From positions 24,077 to 88,076 of the forward strand of contig JAILAT010000037.1 of assembly GCA_024681475.1 (NCBI GenBank): DNA of 64,000 nt, given 5' to 3'. Within the stretch, counting starts at the first letter, position 1, and every line of letters begins with the position of its first letter. The translations under genes were made by a program, and so were the position numbers. Of this stretch, positions 28,316-36,319 are shown piece by piece. The notes beneath the pieces are model-generated. The model made no database searches. It saw nothing but the letters and a program-made list of their open reading frames with translations, and was not told where the DNA came from. The stretch comes from Bacteroidales bacterium. Its GTDB lineage: Bacteria > Bacteroidota > Bacteroidia > Bacteroidales > P3.

Positions 28316-30139
28316 GATGTTTGCTACATCTTTTTCTTTCTTTAGACGCTCGTTGTAGCGCGACTTTTCGTTGCCGCTCAGCACCTCGTCGAATTGTGCC
28401 TGCATGTCCAGCACCTGTTGCTGATGACGGATGTAGGTGTTGATGTCCACCATCGACAGGATGTTCAGGTCGTAGTCGTAAGTCTTCAGCACGCGCTCGT
28501 AGGCTTTGCCGATGTTGGGATATTCACGGAAGGCCGTCTTGAAGCGCCGTGAGGTCGACTCGATTTTGTCGTTGGTGACGATGATGGTGATGAACTTGTC
28601 CTGGATGTTAAGAAATTCGCGCAGCTGGCTGAGATACTGCTCGCCGCCGCTGGTGGTGCTGAAAGTGGGCGTGAATACTGTGTAGGAGCTCATCTGCTTG
28701 TATCCCGAGCTGAGCCCTTTGGGTGCTGTGCGGCTGCCGTTGATGGTGTCGGCTTTGGAGGCGATGGCATTGCGCAGCGAGATGCCTTCGGCGTAGATGG
28801 TCTGCATCACCTCGAAATCGTCGAGATGCTTGTTGTAGCTTGCCGCACCGCTCAAGTTCCGGAACGAGGGGACAAAGTCGTACTTCGCGGCCATCTGTTT
28901 GTAGGCGGTCGACATGTCGGCAATCTTGCGTGGACAGTTGTTCACAATGCTGTCGCCACGGCGTTCGATGATGTCGAGGCGGCCAAAGGCGGCAATGTAT
29001 TCTTCTTGCACCAGCGTAAGCTCTTGCAGCAGGGCGAGGTATTGCTCGCCCTCTTTCTGGTTGGTGAATTCTGGAAGCAGGTTGTAGTCGCTGAGCATCT
29101 GCTGATACGAGGTGTATATCTCTTTATGCCTGCGGCTGGAGAGGTTCTGTAGCTTGTTGGTGTTGCTGGCCAGCGTGTCGCGGTAGTCGATGGCCGCCAG
29201 GTAGTATTCCTGTACAATGAGTATCTCGCGCAACCCGTTGACATACCGGCGATACTCCGCCAAGGTCTTGAAATTCACAGGCACCTGCATGCGTTTGACG
29301 GCTTTGGCATACGACTTGTTGATGTCGGCGTGTGTCTTGCCGCAGCGCGCCTTCAGCGTGGTGCTGAATTCGTTGATACGGGTGGCATACGAGTTGTTGC
29401 CAAGGATGCTGTCAAGCATCTCTGTCTGGAACTGGTGCAACTCTTTCAGCTGTTCGAAGCGGTGCTCTTCGGTGCTGCGGCTGCTCAGGTCGTAGCGGTT
29501 GTAGATGGACAGGTAAGCGTAGTATAGATCCTTCAGCTGTTTCAGCCGTTCCTTGTCGGTCAGCGTCTTGCCATCGCAAACGGTGGATATCTCCTGATGC
29601 AGCGCTTTGATGGTGTCTTGGTACCAGGCCAGCAGGTCTTCTTTTTCCTGCTGGATGCGGATCGACTCCATAATGGCGTGAGCCTCGGCTGCTTTGCGCT
29701 CTTCTTCAATACGCTTTTTCTCCTCGCTTTCGTAGAACTCGGAGAGCTCTTCAAGCAGTTCGATGCGTTTCTGTGCTGTGTTGACGAAGGGACCGGCATC
29801 GATGATGCAATGCGTCGAGTCCATCCACACCAGGTTGCGATCCCATTTGTAGTCGTCCAGCAGACTGTTGCGGAAACGGGTGATGCGGCGCCGCTGGCTG
29901 TTGCACCATTGGCTGATGAGCGGATAGGCATTGGGCTGGACACCTTTCAGGCTATCCACGATGTGGTTCAGAATAGTGCCGTCGTCGATAAGGCGCACAT
30001 CGATGTTGTGGCCGGGACAGAGGTCGCGAGCTGAGAGATAGACGACACGCGGCGTCTGCCCAGCGGTGCTGTCCGACTGGGCAAACGCTTGTGTTGCGGC
30101 GATAATCAATAATATGATAATCAGCAGTCTTCTCCTCAT
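28292..30139 (-). CDS. secreted coiled-coil protein, unknown
   Basis: 615-residue exported protein: signal peptide MRRRLLIIILLIIAATQA with cleavage after AFAQ. The mature protein is mostly helical, with a strong coiled coil near residues 125-165 (LLEELSEFYESEEKKRIEEE, KAAEAHAIM). Repeated motifs of the form SxxYKQM followed 8-12 residues later by F/LPxF and GxxY (for example YKQMAAKYDFVPSF, YKQMSSYTVFTPTF, YQQMLSDYNLLPEF) recur at about 70-residue spacing, indicating four or five internal repeats. I do not recognise the family. Confidence 0.72.
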   Translation of the reverse strand: MRRRLLIIILLIIAATQAFAQSDSTAGQTPRVVYLSARDLCPGHNIDVRLIDDGTILNHIVDSLKGVQPNAYPLISQWCNSQRRRITRFRNSLLDDYKWDRNLVWMDSTHCIIDAGPFVNTAQKRIELLEELSEFYESEEKKRIEEERKAAEAHAIMESIRIQQEKEDLLAWYQDTIKALHQEISTVCDGKTLTDKERLKQLKDLYYAYLSIYNRYDLSSRSTEEHRFEQLKELHQFQTEMLDSILGNNSYATRINEFSTTLKARCGKTHADINKSYAKAVKRMQVPVNFKTLAEYRRYVNGLREILIVQEYYLAAIDYRDTLASNTNKLQNLSSRRHKEIYTSYQQMLSDYNLLPEFTNQKEGEQYLALLQELTLVQEEYIAAFGRLDIIERRGDSIVNNCPRKIADMSTAYKQMAAKYDFVPSFRNLSGAASYNKHLDDFEVMQTIYAEGISLRNAIASKADTINGSRTAPKGLSSGYKQMSSYTVFTPTFSTTSGGEQYLSQLREFLNIQDKFITIIVTNDKIESTSRRFKTAFREYPNIGKAYERVLKTYDYDLNILSMVDINTYIRHQQQVLDMQAQFDEVLSGNEKSRYNERLKKEKDVANIKLIMHVN

Positions 30140-30166
30140 CTCGCCTTGACTATAGTGATGTGGGTT

Positions 30167-31609
30167 TTAGAGATCCATCTTGAGTTGGTTCTCAGCCAGT
30201 GTGCCTACGTCGTAGCTCGAGCCGTCGAAGCAGTGGGTGCACACCTGCTCCTTGGGAAGCCCGATGGCGTCGCAGACATCTTCCAAGCTGTTGAATTTCA
30301 AAGTGTCTACACCGACATGCTGACGTATCTTCTCCACCATGGTGGCATACTGTTTGCTGGTGTGGTCGCGATAGGCCTCCAGATTGCGGATCTGACCGCC
30401 TTCCAGCTCCTCGATGCAGCGCCGTGCGATGAGTTCCATATCAGTCTTCGAGGCCGAGAAGTTCAGATAGGTGCATCCGTGTATAAGCGGTGGGCAGCTG
30501 ATGCGGATGTGTACTTTCTTGGCGCCAGCCTCGTAGAGCATCTTCACTTGGTCGCGAAGCTGCGTGCCGCGCACGATTGAGTCGTCGCAGAACACGGCCT
30601 CTTTGCCTTTCAGGATGCTGCTGCAGGGTATGAGTTTCATCTTGGCGACAAGACTTCTGCTCTCCTGGTTCACTGGCATGAAGCTGCGCGACCAGGTGGG
30701 TGTGTATTTCATGATGCCTCGCTTGTAGGGGATGCCTTTGCCGATGGCGTAGCCTAGTGCCATGCCGACGCCCGAGTCGGGGATGCCCGATACAAAGTCG
30801 GCATCCACATCGTCGTGTTTGCCCATGGCGCTACCCAGTTTGTAGCGCACCTCTTCGGCGCTGATGCCTTCGTATTGGGTCACGGGGTAGCCGTAGTAGA
30901 TCCACAGGAACGAGCAGATCTGCATCTTGTTGGAGGGCTCCACCAGCTGTTCGATGCCGTTGGGGGTGATCATGACGGCTTCGCCGGCAGAGATATAGCG
31001 TATGGTCTGATAGCCAAGATTGATGTAGGAGTGGTTTTCCGAAGCGACGGCGTAGTCGGTGCCGCGACGGCCAATCACCAGGGGCGTGCGGCCCAGAAAG
31101 TCGCGTGCGGCGATGATGCCATGCTCCGTCAGCACGAGGAACGACACGCTGCCTTTGATGCTGCGGTACACGTTGCGGATACCGTCGGCAAAGTCGCGAC
31201 CCTGTGTTATCAGCAAGGCTATCAGCTCGGTAGGGTTGGTGCCACCCATACTCAGCTCCGTAAACTGCTGGCGCTGACTGAGGCATTTCTCCTCGAGCTC
31301 TGCCATGTTGTTGATTTTGCTTACCGTGCACACTGCAAAGCGCCCCAAATGCGAATTCACCACGATGGGCTGCGGGTCGGTGTCGCTAATGACGCCGATG
31401 CCCATGTTGCCGGCCATCTCATGCAGGTCGTCGCTGAACTTGGTCCGGAAATAGGAATTCTGGATGTTGTGGATGTTGAGGTGCATCACACCGTTGTCGA
31501 TGGTGCTCAGTCCAGCACGACGTGTGCCCAGATGTGAATGATAATCGGTCCCGTAAAACAAGTCCGTAGCACAGGAATTCTTGGATACAATGCCAAATAA
31601 TCCGCTCAT
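30167..31609 (-). CDS. purF: amidophosphoribosyltransferase-like protein without the N-terminal Cys
   Basis: 480-residue PurF-family protein. The phosphoribosyltransferase half is intact: AVFCDDSIVRGTQLRDQV is the PRPP motif, with IPDSGVGMALGYA and late CTHCFDGSS. The glutaminase half is altered: canonical PurF begins Met-Cys-Gly after processing, but this protein starts MSGLFGIVS, with Ser at the nucleophile position, and the oxyanion Asn-Gly region reads CTVSKINN. Known Bacteroidetes proteins of this kind exist beside a normal PurF, so this may use ammonia or have another role. Amide transfer from glutamine is doubtful. Confidence 0.85.
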   Translation of the reverse strand: MSGLFGIVSKNSCATDLFYGTDYHSHLGTRRAGLSTIDNGVMHLNIHNIQNSYFRTKFSDDLHEMAGNMGIGVISDTDPQPIVVNSHLGRFAVCTVSKINNMAELEEKCLSQRQQFTELSMGGTNPTELIALLITQGRDFADGIRNVYRSIKGSVSFLVLTEHGIIAARDFLGRTPLVIGRRGTDYAVASENHSYINLGYQTIRYISAGEAVMITPNGIEQLVEPSNKMQICSFLWIYYGYPVTQYEGISAEEVRYKLGSAMGKHDDVDADFVSGIPDSGVGMALGYAIGKGIPYKRGIMKYTPTWSRSFMPVNQESRSLVAKMKLIPCSSILKGKEAVFCDDSIVRGTQLRDQVKMLYEAGAKKVHIRISCPPLIHGCTYLNFSASKTDMELIARRCIEELEGGQIRNLEAYRDHTSKQYATMVEKIRQHVGVDTLKFNSLEDVCDAIGLPKEQVCTHCFDGSSYDVGTLAENQLKMDL

Positions 31610-31662
31610 AAGTTTCTGTTTTTTAAAATGATAATTATTATATATTGTTTTTATTAAAATTG

Positions 31663-31670
31663 CAAAGTTA
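31663..31670 (-). promoter_or_regulatory. promoter -7 element for the PurF-like gene
   Basis: Minus strand TAACTTTG, 54 bases before the start. Confidence 0.55.
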
Positions 31671-31761
31671 TGGAATAATTATTGTCCACACAACATAATG
31701 ATTGTTAAATTGCTAACAAACAGTTAACACCTATGGGTATGATCTGTTTGCTCAAGGATGC

Positions 31762-33078
31762 TCATTTTCCGTCAAAGACTTCTTCCTTCTGGTTCAGTTT
31801 TTCCAGCACAAAAGGGGTGATATGGTTCACCAGTGCTGCATTGTAGGGTCGGCGAACGCGAATGTAGTTGTCCGTAAATCCGTACATCATATCGTCTTTG
31901 CAGTCGCTCTCCCAGAGCACAGGACGTGTGCGCCCGGTCTGCTCGCTGTAGAACTGCATCTTCTTGCGTTCCGAGATTTCGTGCAGCACACGGCTGTGTT
32001 CGCGCCTTTGGTGTATCTCGATGCGTCCGTCCATCTTCAGCGCTGCGGTGTTGGGCCGCTCGCTGAAGGTGAAAACATGAAGGTAGGAAATGGGGAGCGA
32101 TTCGATGTATCGTATTGTTTCTTTGAATGTTGCCTCGTCTTCGCCGTTGAATCCGGCCATGATGTCGGCGGCCAGGCAGGCGTCGGGCATCACCGCCTTG
32201 ATGTGCTCCAGAAGATGGGCGTAGAAAGCTGTGTCATAGCGTCTGTGCATCAGCTTCAGCACCTTGTCGCTGCCGGCCTGAAGGGGTATGTGGAAGTGTG
32301 GTAGGAATGCCCTCGAATGAGCTACAAAATCAACGACTTCGTTGGTCAGCAGATTGGGCTCGATACTCGAGATTCGGTAGCGTTCGATGCTTTCTATCTT
32401 GTCCAGCTCTTGCAGCAGCTGCAGCAGGTTCTCGCCATGATCCTGACCAAAAGTGCCGGTGTTGATACCCGTCAGCACTACCTCTTTGGCGCCGCCGGCG
32501 GCTATCTCTTTGGCAATGTTTATGGTCTCTTCCACCGTGGCGCTGCGCGAACGGCCGCGGGCAAAGGGTATGGCACAATAGCTGCAGAAGTAGTCGCATC
32601 CGTCTTGTATCTTGAAGAAGGTTCGTGTTCTGTCTTCTTGAGAGTAGGATATTTGAAATTCGGTAGGCTGCCCAGGGCGCTCAAAGGCATGACGCTCAGG
32701 AGTGATGGCCGATGTGGCGTCAAACCATTCGGGCCGTTCGTGCCCGACCACCTCGAGCAATCGGTGCTTCCTGTCGTTGCCGAGGATGATGTCCACACCT
32801 TCTATTTTGGCTATGGCTGCCGATGCGTTCTGCGCAAAGCAGCCAATCACTGCCACCAGCGCCTCTGGATTGGCTGACACTGCCTGCCTGATGGCATTGC
32901 GGCATTTTTTCTCTGCCACGGCCGTCACGGTGCAGGTGTTGACAACGTATAGGTCGGCTTCGTCGTTGAAGTCCACCACTTTCCAGCCAGCCATACGAAA
33001 CTGGTTTAGAAGATGCGATGTCTCGGCGAAATTGAGCTTGCAGCCCAGCGTGTGGGTGGCTATGCGTCTGGATGTCAT
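31762..33078 (-). CDS. mtaB: tRNA t6A37 methylthiotransferase MtaB
   Basis: 438-residue radical SAM methylthiotransferase that converts t6A37 to ms2t6A37. The N-terminal UPF0004 domain has HTLGCKLNFAE, NTCTVTAVAEKKCR and GCFAQN, giving the three Cys of the auxiliary cluster; the radical SAM site is DGCDYFCSYCAIPFARG; a TRAM-like C-terminal segment follows (GRTRPVLWES). The start is the ATG at 33078, which overlaps the nitroreductase stop (ATGA); the 75-codon extension to 33303 is the antisense of that gene's frame and is rejected. Confidence 0.92.
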   Translation of the reverse strand: MTSRRIATHTLGCKLNFAETSHLLNQFRMAGWKVVDFNDEADLYVVNTCTVTAVAEKKCRNAIRQAVSANPEALVAVIGCFAQNASAAIAKIEGVDIILGNDRKHRLLEVVGHERPEWFDATSAITPERHAFERPGQPTEFQISYSQEDRTRTFFKIQDGCDYFCSYCAIPFARGRSRSATVEETINIAKEIAAGGAKEVVLTGINTGTFGQDHGENLLQLLQELDKIESIERYRISSIEPNLLTNEVVDFVAHSRAFLPHFHIPLQAGSDKVLKLMHRRYDTAFYAHLLEHIKAVMPDACLAADIMAGFNGEDEATFKETIRYIESLPISYLHVFTFSERPNTAALKMDGRIEIHQRREHSRVLHEISERKKMQFYSEQTGRTRPVLWESDCKDDMMYGFTDNYIRVRRPYNAALVNHITPFVLEKLNQKEEVFDGK

Positions 33079-33596
33079 CCTCTGATGATGTAGTTTTCTT
33101 TGCGAGGTGTGCGTGGCTTGGGTTCGCCTGCAGGATAGCCCAATACGCAGTTGCCGATGCCGACATGCTGCTCCGTGAGTCCCCAGCGTTTCATCAGTTC
33201 GCGGCCTTCTGGCGTCTCGAAGGTCTGGCGTGCTCTGTGTATCCAGCATCCTCCGAGGCCTGCCGCAGGTGCTGCGTTCAGCAGGTTGCCCATCACGAGG
33301 CATCCGTCTTCAAACCAGGTCATGTGCTGGGTGTCGCCGAATACTACCACCACTGTGGGGGCGCCGTAAAAAGGGTCGCCCTCCATGCCCATCACCGCGG
33401 CATTGAGACGCGACATGAGGGCGATGGTTTCGGCGTCCTGCACCACCACCATGGTGGGCGACTGGCTGTTGCGGCCTGTGGGAGCCATGGTGCCGGCTTT
33501 CAGCACGGCATTCAGCTCCTCGTCTTTTATCTGCTCGGGGCGGAAGCTCTTGCAGCTCCTCCGGCTATTCAGTGCGTTGAGTACTGTCTCGTTCAT
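33075..33596 (-). CDS. nitroreductase family FMN oxidoreductase
   Basis: 173-residue nitroreductase. N-terminal SRRSCKSFRPEQIKDEEL and GTMAPTGRNSQSPTMVVV are the FMN-binding segments; GLGGCWIHRARQTF and IGNCVLGYPAG complete the fold. Likely a homodimeric NAD(P)H-dependent flavoenzyme; natural substrate unknown. Four-base overlap with mtaB suggests cotranscription, but no functional tie is evident. Confidence 0.9.
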   Translation of the reverse strand: MNETVLNALNSRRSCKSFRPEQIKDEELNAVLKAGTMAPTGRNSQSPTMVVVQDAETIALMSRLNAAVMGMEGDPFYGAPTVVVVFGDTQHMTWFEDGCLVMGNLLNAAPAAGLGGCWIHRARQTFETPEGRELMKRWGLTEQHVGIGNCVLGYPAGEPKPRTPRKENYIIRG

Positions 33597-33620
33597 AATG
33601 CTTGGTCGTTATGGGGTTGG

Positions 33621-34637
33621 TTATTGGTCCAGTTCGTCGATGCGTTTAAGCGACTTGATGAGTTTCACGCAGTCGTCGTCGGGGAAGATGACGAAAGGCG
33701 GCTCCGGTGAGAGGTCGAGTATCATGCGGCCGTCGCCAGAAGCTTTCAGCCCGTTGATGGCCGACAGGTTGGCGGTCACGCGGTTGCGCTTGTCGACGGT
33801 GACAAATTGTTCTTGTCCCACACGACCGTTGAGCTCCTCGATACTCTCTCGGCAGCTGTATTTCTTGCCGTCGTTGGTATACAGCATGGTGCCCATGCTC
33901 CCTTTGGGCATGAAATAGGAGATGGCATAAATCGACACCCACTGGTCTTGCGGCACATGTATCAGTATCTTGCGGTCGCCCAGCACTCCTTTTTTCCAGG
34001 CTTCATCCACCGTTTTGCTGCCGTTTTCATAGTAGCGGTAGCTGCCGTCTTTCTGGCCGTCCTTGTACCAGCCTTCGCGGCATAGGCGTCCGTTGTCGTC
34101 GTATTCCGCAAGGCGGCCTTGCATCATGCCGCCGGCATAGTTGGCGGTGATCCATCCTTTTTCGCCTACACGCTTCCACCAGCGTCCTTCACGATGGTTG
34201 TCTTTCCAGGTCGTCACTTCGGCGGTGTCGCCTTTGGAGGTGAACACAATGTGGACGCCCTCTTTCACACCCATGCGGTAGCTTGCCTGTTTCACCACTT
34301 TGCCATCTTCGTTGTAGAAGGTCCATTGACCGTCACGATTGTGCTGACTATAATAACCTTTGGCCAGCAGATGCCCTTTCTCGTCGTAGGCTTCGTGGCT
34401 GCAATATTTGCCAGGCGTGGTGAATATGTTGCGGATTTTCAGCGTTCCGTCGGGGTAGTAATAGGTGAAGGTGCCTGTCTCCAGGCCGTCCACGAAGTCG
34501 CCCTCGAAAATCTTGCTGCCGTCCTTGTCGGTCTTGATCCAGTGACCCTGACGGCGACCCTGTTTGTCCACTCTGTTCTGTGCCTGACAGGCGAGGCCTA
34601 AGCACACCAATGCCAAAAGGATGATTCTGTATTTCAT
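33621..34637 (-). CDS. exported MORN-variant (YwqK-like) repeat protein
   Basis: 338-residue protein with signal peptide MKYRIILLALVCLGLACQA. Residues 22-215 hold about eight MORN-2-type repeats (QGRRQGHWIKTDKDG, DGLETGTFTYYYPDG, HNRDGQWTFYNEDG, HREGRWWKRVGEKG, DGSYRYYENGS). The C-terminal ~110 residues differ: KKYSCRESIEEL, VGQEQFVTVDKRNRVTANLS and AINGLKASGDGRMIL echo the order of a LytTR domain, unexpected in an exported protein. MORN-2 proteins are often labelled 'antitoxin', without support here. Function unknown. Confidence 0.75.
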   Translation of the reverse strand: MKYRIILLALVCLGLACQAQNRVDKQGRRQGHWIKTDKDGSKIFEGDFVDGLETGTFTYYYPDGTLKIRNIFTTPGKYCSHEAYDEKGHLLAKGYYSQHNRDGQWTFYNEDGKVVKQASYRMGVKEGVHIVFTSKGDTAEVTTWKDNHREGRWWKRVGEKGWITANYAGGMMQGRLAEYDDNGRLCREGWYKDGQKDGSYRYYENGSKTVDEAWKKGVLGDRKILIHVPQDQWVSIYAISYFMPKGSMGTMLYTNDGKKYSCRESIEELNGRVGQEQFVTVDKRNRVTANLSAINGLKASGDGRMILDLSPEPPFVIFPDDDCVKLIKSLKRIDELDQ

Positions 34638-34708
34638 GATGCTTACTGTTTGTTTTTGGATGGATTTGTTATGTTTTGCGTTTTATTTCTGTTCGGTAAT
34701 CAGGAGTG

Positions 34709-35212
34709 TCATTTGTCTTCCATGACGGTCTTGGTCTTCAGCTGGTTGATGTTCTGCCCGCCGTTGCTGCCTGCCAGTTTGGTGGTGTTGGTTTGGGTCC
34801 TTGAAGCTTTCGATGAGACAGGGGACCCCTTGTCTTTTCCGTCATCGCGCACGCGGCTTCTACCCTCGTTGTCATCGTTGGCCTCCTCTTTTTCTGCCTT
34901 GGCCTCACGCAGATACACCCGTTCTTTTACGGCGTTGAACTCCACAGTCCACTCGCGGTGTTTGGCATCGGGACGTATCGTCTTGGTCACCGCAATGGTG
35001 AAAGGGTCGTCTATTACGATGCGGATATGGTACTCCTTGTCTTCCAGCCCGTTGACGGTATACATCCCCGCGGCACGCTCATTTTGCAGTTTGCCATTGA
35101 CATACACAAAAAAGCGTGCATCGTTCATCGAAATGAAATGCAGGCTCTGGTTTTGCCCCACCGTGCTAACCGCGGCCAGCAAAAGGATGAGAACGGTCAG
35201 TAATTGTCGCAT
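34709..35212 (-). CDS. secreted protein, unknown
   Basis: 167 residues with signal peptide MRQLLTVLILLLAAVSTVG. The N-terminal half (FFVYVNGKLQN, GMYTVNGLEDKEYHIRIVI) looks like a small beta domain of PEGA type. The last 65 residues are charged, Ser/Asn/Thr-rich and likely disordered (KEEANDDNEGRSRVRDDGKD). It precedes the MORN-repeat gene by about 70 bases on the same strand. Not recognised further. Confidence 0.65.
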   Translation of the reverse strand: MRQLLTVLILLLAAVSTVGQNQSLHFISMNDARFFVYVNGKLQNERAAGMYTVNGLEDKEYHIRIVIDDPFTIAVTKTIRPDAKHREWTVEFNAVKERVYLREAKAEKEEANDDNEGRSRVRDDGKDKGSPVSSKASRTQTNTTKLAGSNGGQNINQLKTKTVMEDK

Positions 35213-35340
35213 TATTATATTTTTCCATTATTAACGGCACAATCCCACTTTTATTATATAGTGTAAGAAGTTTTTTTCCGATAGGCAATGGATTGCGTGT
35301 TTGAGCGTCATAAGATTACTATTTGTCATCACTACATCTC

Positions 35341-35376
35341 AAAAAACAAAAAGGGACGCTCCATCGAGCGTCCCTT
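35341..35376 (-). terminator. terminator after the 35396 gene
   Basis: AAGGGACGCTC (35351-35361) and GAGCGTCCCTT (35366-35376), 11 bp, loop CATC; A-rich 35341-35350 gives a T-rich tail on the minus strand. Confidence 0.88.
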
Positions 35377-35395
35377 CTATGCCATTTGTGATTAA

Positions 35396-35896
35396 TCAAT
35401 AATAGTATTCAAGGAAATAAGCAAACAGGGCGTAGGCGCCTTTTTCACCGCGTGACAAGTTTGCAAAATCAACGTCGCCATAGAGTCTGCTGAATGGTAT
35501 TCCGTTGTATACAAGGGCATAACCTAAGCCGAAGCGATCTATGCCCATGAAGGCGCCAGTGACAGGATCCCAAATCTCGTCTATTAAGATGCGGCGAAAA
35601 TAGGGCTTCCCGTTGTATGTCCCTTTTTTAATGGTATAGGTATCGGTGTAAGAGGAAAACCATCCTTCATACGTGATTTTGATAACCACTTCTTCAGAAT
35701 TGGACCTTACAAATTTGTATTCCACATTGCTTTTTTGGCCGTCAGACGGATGAGCCAACATGGCCAAGGTGCTCATGCCGTTACTTGATTGTAACCAGTT
35801 GACCATTTCGTTCCAAGTTTGCGCATGGCCCAATTGACAGCACATCAGGAATAAGGCAACCATGCCAATTTTGAGAAAAGAGTAGTTTTTTTTCAT
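35396..35896 (-). CDS. small exported protein, unknown
   Basis: 166 residues, signal peptide MKKNYSFLKIGMVALFLMC with cleavage after GHAQ. The mature part is rich in aromatic residues and beta strand (YKFVRSNSEEVVIKITYEGW, YTDTYTIKKGTY, FGLGYALVYNG). No domain recognised. It stands alone between a promoter at 36009 and a strong terminator. Codon usage is more A/T rich than its neighbours. Confidence 0.68.
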   Translation of the reverse strand: MKKNYSFLKIGMVALFLMCCQLGHAQTWNEMVNWLQSSNGMSTLAMLAHPSDGQKSNVEYKFVRSNSEEVVIKITYEGWFSSYTDTYTIKKGTYNGKPYFRRILIDEIWDPVTGAFMGIDRFGLGYALVYNGIPFSRLYGDVDFANLSRGEKGAYALFAYFLEYYY

Positions 35897-36008
35897 GTTT
35901 TGATCGTTTTGTTACTACTAGTGGACTCTCTTTGTTTTCCGTATTAACCTCCCGGGCATTAGGCTGAGTCCTTATTCCTAATTGTTGGTTGGTTTGTAAA
36001 TCACACTG

Positions 36009-36016
36009 CAAAGATA
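36009..36016 (-). promoter_or_regulatory. promoter -7 element for the 35396 gene
   Basis: Minus strand TATCTTTG; leader of about 105 nt to the start at 35896. Confidence 0.55.
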
Positions 36017-36094
36017 ACAATTTTATAATAATACAGTTGTTTTTTCTATGCTTTTTTTTATGTTTGTTATTATATTCTGTTGATAGTTAATTTG

Positions 36095-36310
36095 TTAGAG
36101 TGTTGTTGGATTGTCTCCAATATCTTCCAATACGCTCCAAAGTAGCAACAATCCGTCAGCCCAGCGTAACATGCCGGGAAAAATGCGAGAGAGTCCACGC
36201 TCAGAAGGAGCAGAATATTCAGCCAACCCAATGGCATTGTGCAGTATCTCTATTCCTTTGATTGTTGAGTTTTTCGCAATGCTGGGACAATAAACCTGTG
36301 GGCTCGTCGT
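36095..36310. other. unexplained block with phased TCCAA repeats and an orphan frame
   Basis: Between the 35396 gene and the TonB receptor. TCCAA occurs three times at exactly 10-base steps (36116-36120, 36126-36130, 36136-36140), flanked by GGATTGT (36108-36114) and ACAATCC (36148-36154). A minus-strand frame from 36346 to 36095 encodes 83 residues (ending VLEDIGDNPTTL) and is partly matched by a 60-codon plus frame; neither has a recognised family or promoter. It could be a gene remnant, a dispersed repeat or a control region for the receptor. Confidence 0.4.
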
Positions 36311-36319
36311 TATGATGTT

